From positions 1 to 64,000 of the forward strand of contig JACEFZ010005129.1 of assembly GCA_014155875.1 (NCBI GenBank): a stretch of DNA of 64,000 bases, written 5' to 3'. Under the pieces are notes generated by a model. It was not told the DNA's origin and searched no databases. It saw only the letters and a list, made by a program, of their open reading frames with translations. The translations under genes and the position numbers were made by a program. The stretch comes from Cepaea nemoralis. Its lineage: Eukaryota > Mollusca > Gastropoda > Stylommatophora > Helicidae. The stretch's first letter is position 1. Each line of letters starts with the position of its first letter. Below are positions 59,601 to 64,000 of this stretch, one piece after another.

Positions 59601-59782
59601 TATTACTTTCTGAACCACCCTTGTTGCTAAGTCATAAAATTAACTACTTAGCTGACTGACAAACAACCCATCTGCAGTTCTCTATAACCTGTATTACTTT
59701 CTGAACGACCCTTGTAGCTAAGTCATACAATTAACTACTTAGCTGACTGACAAACAACCCATCTGCAGTTCTCTATAACCTG
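59601..59782 (+). repeat. 91-bp direct tandem duplication
   Basis: 59601-59691 and 59692-59782 are the same 91-bp unit with three substitutions (for example GAACCACC/GAACGACC). It lies in the 3' flank of the minus-strand GPCR exon. Confidence 0.95.
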
Positions 59783-60183
59783 TTTCCTGTCTTTACACTG
59801 GCAATACACTAAAACGCCAGGAGCATACGTCGTGTTCTTTCCCCAATTGTGAATTGCGCATTTGTGATACTCACTGTGTAAGCGTAGAATAGCAGAGAGG
59901 ATAAGGCTGAAACATGTAGCAAGCCGGTATTTACTTTTGTAATTAAAACTTATTGCCTCTTCCTCTATCAATGTCATCTTTTTTTCGCTCTTTAAACAAC
60001 AATAATACCACCCCTTCACTTTTGGGGAGAGGGAGGAGAGAGGAATGTTTCCCTATGTTGTCTGAGATATTAGTTCTTCACATTTAAATAGTAGCTTTTT
60101 GCCTGTATGTCCCATATCATTTCACATACTCCCAAATAACTAACCATATAATATGTCATGTCTTCTACTATATAAATGTTGCT
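59783..60183 (-). other. 3' flank of the GPCR paralogue
   Basis: The minus strand aligns to 320-330 joined to 587-900, that is, the same 3' flank without the SINE. AGTAGAAGACATGACATATTA corresponds to AGCAGAAGACATGATATATTA of the tandem units. Confidence 0.65.
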
Positions 60184-60783
60184 TTATATTATACGATACC
60201 TAACGAACATCTGCCCAAATGTGATTCTGTATTTGCTACTCATGCGATAGTAGATGAAGATATTCATTGACGAGTTGATACCTTCCATTAAATAAATGAA
60301 TCCGCTTAACGCTAACGACACTGTAACGTATTGTCCATTTAATGATAGCTCGGGTTCAAAAACAATGGCAAGCATGATGATTGTAATTGGAACAAAGCAA
60401 ATTATGTACAGAATGGAAATTGTCGCGACCATTTTAATAATTTTCTGATTTCTTTTCAACATTTTATTAGCCACTGTGTCATTGATTACAGTATTTGTCC
60501 ATTCTTGTCTTCTACGTAGTTGTGTTGTCAGAATTAATGTGCAGATTGTAATGATTACAAATACTGAAAACGGAATCATAAAGTTGTTGATCAAAAGAGT
60601 AATTGTCTCAACTGGGACTTTCTCTTCTCTAGAGATAAGCCCAAAAATGGTCTTGTTTTTGACAGGTGAGAATTTCAAGTCTAGGCTGTTCACAAAATAC
60701 ACAGGTGTGCCGCTAAGTATAAAGACGATGCAGATTCCAACAGTGGCCACCGTTGTTCTTTTTAGGGTCATAATACTCTTCAC
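60184..60783 (-). CDS. GPCR 3' terminal exon, diverged paralogue (TM4-TM7)
   Basis: The exon starts after the acceptor CACATTTAG and reads in one frame to the stop at 60184-60186, about 199 residues. In order: TM4 (TTVATVGICIVFILSGTPVY), loop 2, TM5 (VETITLLINNFMIPFSVFVI), a loop with LRRRQEWTNTVIN, TM6 (KMVATISILYIICFVPITII) and TM7 (INSSMNIFIYYRMSSKYR). It is clearly homologous to the tandem exons but with many amino-acid changes spread through it, while length, acceptor and helices are kept, suggesting selection on the protein. Inverted relative to the 6.5-kb units. TM1-TM3 are not seen upstream within the window. It is probably a chemosensory or neuropeptide-type receptor of molluscan kind. 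Confidence 0.75.
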   Translation of the reverse strand: MKSIMTLKRTTVATVGICIVFILSGTPVYFVNSLDLKFSPVKNKTIFGLISREEKVPVETITLLINNFMIPFSVFVIITICTLILTTQLRRRQEWTNTVINDTVANKMLKRNQKIIKMVATISILYIICFVPITIIMLAIVFEPELSLNGQYVTVSLALSGFIYLMEGINSSMNIFIYYRMSSKYRITFGQMFVRYRII

Positions 60784-61112
60784 CTAAATGTGAAATACAA
60801 GGATATACTAATATAATAATAATCTGAATGTTGCAAATAGTCAAAACAACGAATATATGATGACAGACAACGGAAAGTCGCAATGGTCTGACTTAGAAAC
60901 AGAAGGCAATCGTATTTCTAGCATTCCCAAAGAAATGAAATGCGCTTGTACTATATTAACGTATTGTTCACACCTGCTCCAGCATTACACGTTTACAGTG
61001 GAGTATACACTAATGAAAGAATTCCTTTGCGGGACATTGTGATAAACTCTAGGTTGATTTTACAGGCAATGTTATGTTCTATACCGTGCCTATGCCATGA
61101 AATATGACACAT
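60784..61112 (-). other. Presumed intron upstream of the GPCR exon
   Basis: T-rich acceptor side and no coding similarity. The SINE at 61113 lies further upstream in the same presumed intron. Confidence 0.5.
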
Positions 61113-61358
61113 TTTTTAACAAATTTTCTTTTAATTCGCATATCCTTTACAGGACATCGCTGTCAACAGCAGCATCTTTCAGCTGTCTGTTGATTTCTTG
61201 GCAAGATTACGCTCAGTAGTTTGCCATTGCTTTCTGAGCGGCCGGCTCAGTTGTCACCAGCGGGGGTAGATCCGCTCCCAGTTCTCGCCCGCTACGAGAC
61301 TGCGTGATAAACGGGATTACTGAGAAAGTAGTGTAACCCCTCAGCCAGAGAGACCGGC
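61113..61358 (-). repeat. tRNA-derived SINE, full-length copy f
   Basis: 246 bp between perfect 11-bp target duplications ATATGACACAT (61102-61112 and 61359-61369). On the minus strand box A reads TGGCTGAGGGGTTA. Confidence 0.93.
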
Positions 61359-61369
61359 ATATGACACAT

Positions 61370-62604
61370 AGAAATCAGTAAATAGGCATATTTCTTAAGT
61401 CCACCCACTATTGGGAACATAAGAGACGGACTGTAAAAGAACAATGTAATGACTTTGGGGTATCAATGTTCTAAATACAAATTGCCGAGAAATAAAACGT
61501 TTATTTAATGAGGGGGAAAGGGAGAGGGGGTGGAGAGAAAGAGAGAGATCTGTCGAGGAATACAATATATCTCTTCTCATCACATTAGTACATTTCATTT
61601 TCTGAGTAACTACGATATTTCAAAGTAACCCGTTGAACTCTTTAAAACATATTAAAAGATTAAATATTATATTATCCCGAATCTTAAATACTGAAAATAT
61701 AATTTTGAAGGAAGTTGCGATTAAGTTTAAGTTCTTTTTACGCAATGACGTAAAAATATTAACTGTTGATAAATCCCCGATGACAGTATTTTATAGCCTT
61801 TCGACTGCACAGGGATTCCTGAAGTCTGATTAACTCTTTTTTCCACCCACACTGGTATATGTGGATGCTATATTATTCATCAAAGAGACCAAGCAAGAAT
61901 CTGATTAATTATACTTCACCATGAATCAAGTCCACAAGAGCATCTCTTTGTCTGTTGATCACTAACATAATGACACATTATAGTGCTTGGACATCCTAAT
62001 CGTACGTCGATATAATGGTACTATCAAAGGAGCAATCTATCGAAAAGAAGCATAGCCAATAGCTTTGTACGTATCGAATATAAAGCGTCGCCTGGATAGT
62101 ATCCTGTTTAGTGAGCCAGACATATTTGCTACGAGACACACTAAAGGAGGAACTGGACACCCCTTACCCTACTGAAGAATCTTAATTTAAATTAGATATC
62201 CAGTCGACTGTATCAATTATAACTGCCAGCCACCCATGCCCATCCATACAAAATCATCGGCTGCTAAACTTCAATAGTTTCTCAAGCTGACCTTAGAATG
62301 GGACGAAATAATGAAACGAATACACGAAAGACTTAAAATAACAGTAAACCAAAGAGTATTTGTTGCTTTTGAACCAACATTAACATATAAAACCATTCCG
62401 ATACCTACTCCATCTGTAAATGAATAATAGTCTCCGTACACTAAATCAAATCACGGGTATCAATTGTACTGTGAGTGCCGAGTAACTTACATATGTAGAG
62501 GAAAAGGACAATTAGAAAATCGAATAGACTAACATAAACCAGTGTGGGTTTTCAAGATAATTAAGCATTCTTCTGGAATTTCTGTGCAGTCGAAAGCCTC
62601 TAAA
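61370..62604. other. No recognised gene
   Basis: AT-rich, with no GPCR-like 5' exon, repeat or transposon found. Confidence 0.5.
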
Positions 62605-62640
62605 ACGCCGTCAGTAGTTTGCCATTGCTTTCTAGACGAG
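62605..62640 (-). repeat. SINE central-block fragment
   Basis: CGTCAGTAGTTTGCCATTGCTTTCT matches the conserved middle of the SINE; the head and tail are absent. Confidence 0.65.
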
Positions 62641-62651
62641 AAGTCAAAGTT

Positions 62652-64000
62652 CAAGTTCAATTTGAGTTGAGTTAAGAACCGACAGCACTGCACTCGCGGC
62701 ATTCCCATCAGCGCTCAGTCACCATCTTCATCAGCCAGAGTAGAGTTCCAATAGTAATGGTGACCGTTACATTCTGAGTATATGCTTGCCTTGCTTTACT
62801 TCTGAGTGACGACTGTTTATGAGATCCTATAACCACCCCCTGCTGTCGTATTCTCTCTGGACCATGCTACTCTATATATTCATCTGCATTGTTCCTGCGC
62901 TCCCAGTAATCCTTCACCACATCTGCCTTATCATGTATGAAATCACCCATCAATGATGCAGCACCAGCCAATCTGTCTGCTTGTTTATTTCAACCAGACC
63001 AGACAGTCCGGGGGAAAAGGTTCCAGCGAATGCTCACAACCGTGACACCTGAATTAATTAAAACTATTCATAATAAACATGCCAGTCTTCACCTTAGTCA
63101 GCATGCTTTGTAAATCAGTCACAATCATGACATGCGAATACGGCGTGTTATCCAACCAGTGGAAAGCTGCAGTGACCGTTCCCACCTCCATTCTCAGACT
63201 TCTGGTTGTGGCGTCATATGCCAAGCTCTCCTTTACTAAACATTGGCCATTGGCTTTTGCTATGAATTCCCAGGTACATTTTTGTCTCTTAACACAGATC
63301 CATTGGTATAGATAATCATATTGCCGCGACGAGAATAGTCTTGAATTAATTGCTGAATGTCTACTTCCGCAGCCTGCTAGCCACTGCCTACACTCAGATC
63401 CCATTGGTATTGTAACTACACACAAGTCTGAATTTCTATTGGACACTCTGACCAACTAGTTGTCTCTGCCAGTCTTCTCAAGTGGGCTCACTTTCCTAGC
63501 GGTATCTGAGCTTGAGTCAGCAAGTATTCATAGTCCATACACTACGACTGAAATGATCAAGTGCTGAAAAAGTGTGAATATCATGTTCTGCTCCATGTCC
63601 CTTGCTTCCGTACACGTCAGTGTGTTGAGCCCCTTCTGACACTTTGTAAGCCACCACTGCAACATGATCCCTAAGGAACAGACTTCTATCGAAGGAAATT
63701 CCCATGTGCTTCAGTCTGCTTTCTCTATTCACATTCTATAATTTATTGTGAGACTTTGGAGGTCAGCTTTAAGAATCCTATTGTTCAAAGAGCACCACAA
63801 GGCAGATAGCTTTTCTGGGTTAGGGACATAGTGACATCATTCATCTCCGTGTTCTAATTCATCACTCTGTTCAGTGTCACCTGTATCTCCTGAGTTGTTT
63901 GATTACTATCACTCCCTGCCCGAATGGGACAACATCACCTGCAAATGTTAGTATCCTCACAGCCTCTGGTGCTTCGAGGCTTACAATCTTGCTTGTATAC
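62652..64000 (-). pseudogene. I-like LINE relic running off the window
   Basis: Minus-strand relative of the LINE at 50519-51746. The 3' UTR (62652-62760) ends in a decayed (CTCAA)n. An RNase H remnant follows (63054-63320), including EFIAKANGQCLVKESLAYDA, LRMEVGTVTAAFHWL and VTDLQSMLTKV; the first catalytic Asp region is damaged. Then comes the RT thumb (LKHMGISFDRSLFLRDHVA at about 63720) and, near 63950, a motif C that reads FAGDV where the family has FADDV. Several frameshifts; clearly dead. Confidence 0.8.

Overview
This is eukaryotic DNA, almost certainly animal. It has long non-coding stretches, splice-acceptor-bounded exons, tRNA-derived SINEs, many kinds of LINE, a Ty3/gypsy LTR retrotransposon, mariner and hAT DNA transposons, and long (TA)n, (GA)n and (GAT)n microsatellites. 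The only host genes I can support are three copies of a 3' terminal exon of a rhodopsin-like GPCR. Its TM7 end (NIFIYYRMSSKYR) is the type I associate with lineage-expanded chemosensory or FMRFamide-like receptors of gastropod molluscs. A heterobranch gastropod is my best guess, but that is inference and no species is claimed.

Layout. 1-12.7 kb: two head-to-tail units of about 6.5 kb (offset 6513-6514 bp). Each carries a GPCR terminal exon (TM4-TM7), a SINE in its 3' flank, a short-repeat field, a LINE 3' scrap, a relic of an integrase-first gypsy element, and a minus-strand LINE RT relic. The duplication joint falls in a truncated SINE head at 6.1 kb. 12.7-20.6 kb: unassigned DNA with LINE scraps and an internally deleted mariner. 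20.6-28.7 kb: two long LINEs. One is an I-like element with endonuclease, RT and RNase H. The other has a 599-codon open RT frame ending in a C2H2 finger. 28.7-38.1 kb: a three-level nest. A mariner relic was split by a LINE (10-bp target duplication), which was split by an 8,038-bp LTR retrotransposon (5-bp target duplication). 38.1-48.1 kb: SINEs, LINE relics, a hAT transposase relic, a possible solo LTR, and long stretches with no recognised gene. 48.1-58.1 kb: a LINE graveyard with two further nested insertions, namely a hAT MITE in a LINE relic and an I-like LINE in another LINE. 58-64 kb: the third, diverged GPCR exon on the minus strand with a SINE in its upstream intron, then another I-like LINE relic running off the end.

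The most notable object is the LTR retrotransposon at 29142-37179. Its domain order is gag, protease, integrase, RT, RNase H. The integrase therefore precedes an otherwise Ty3/gypsy-type RT, the arrangement known from Gmr1-like elements. Its 518-bp LTRs differ at four positions and its integration site can be read directly, so it is young. A much older relative lies in both tandem units and shows the same order.

How the parts relate: the receptor locus has grown by segmental duplication of a self-contained last exon, while the surrounding DNA has absorbed successive waves of retrotransposons. Paired sites with and without insertions allow a relative chronology: GPCR exon duplication and divergence, then the SINE insertion, then the 6.5-kb tandem duplication; and separately mariner, then LINE, then LTR element.
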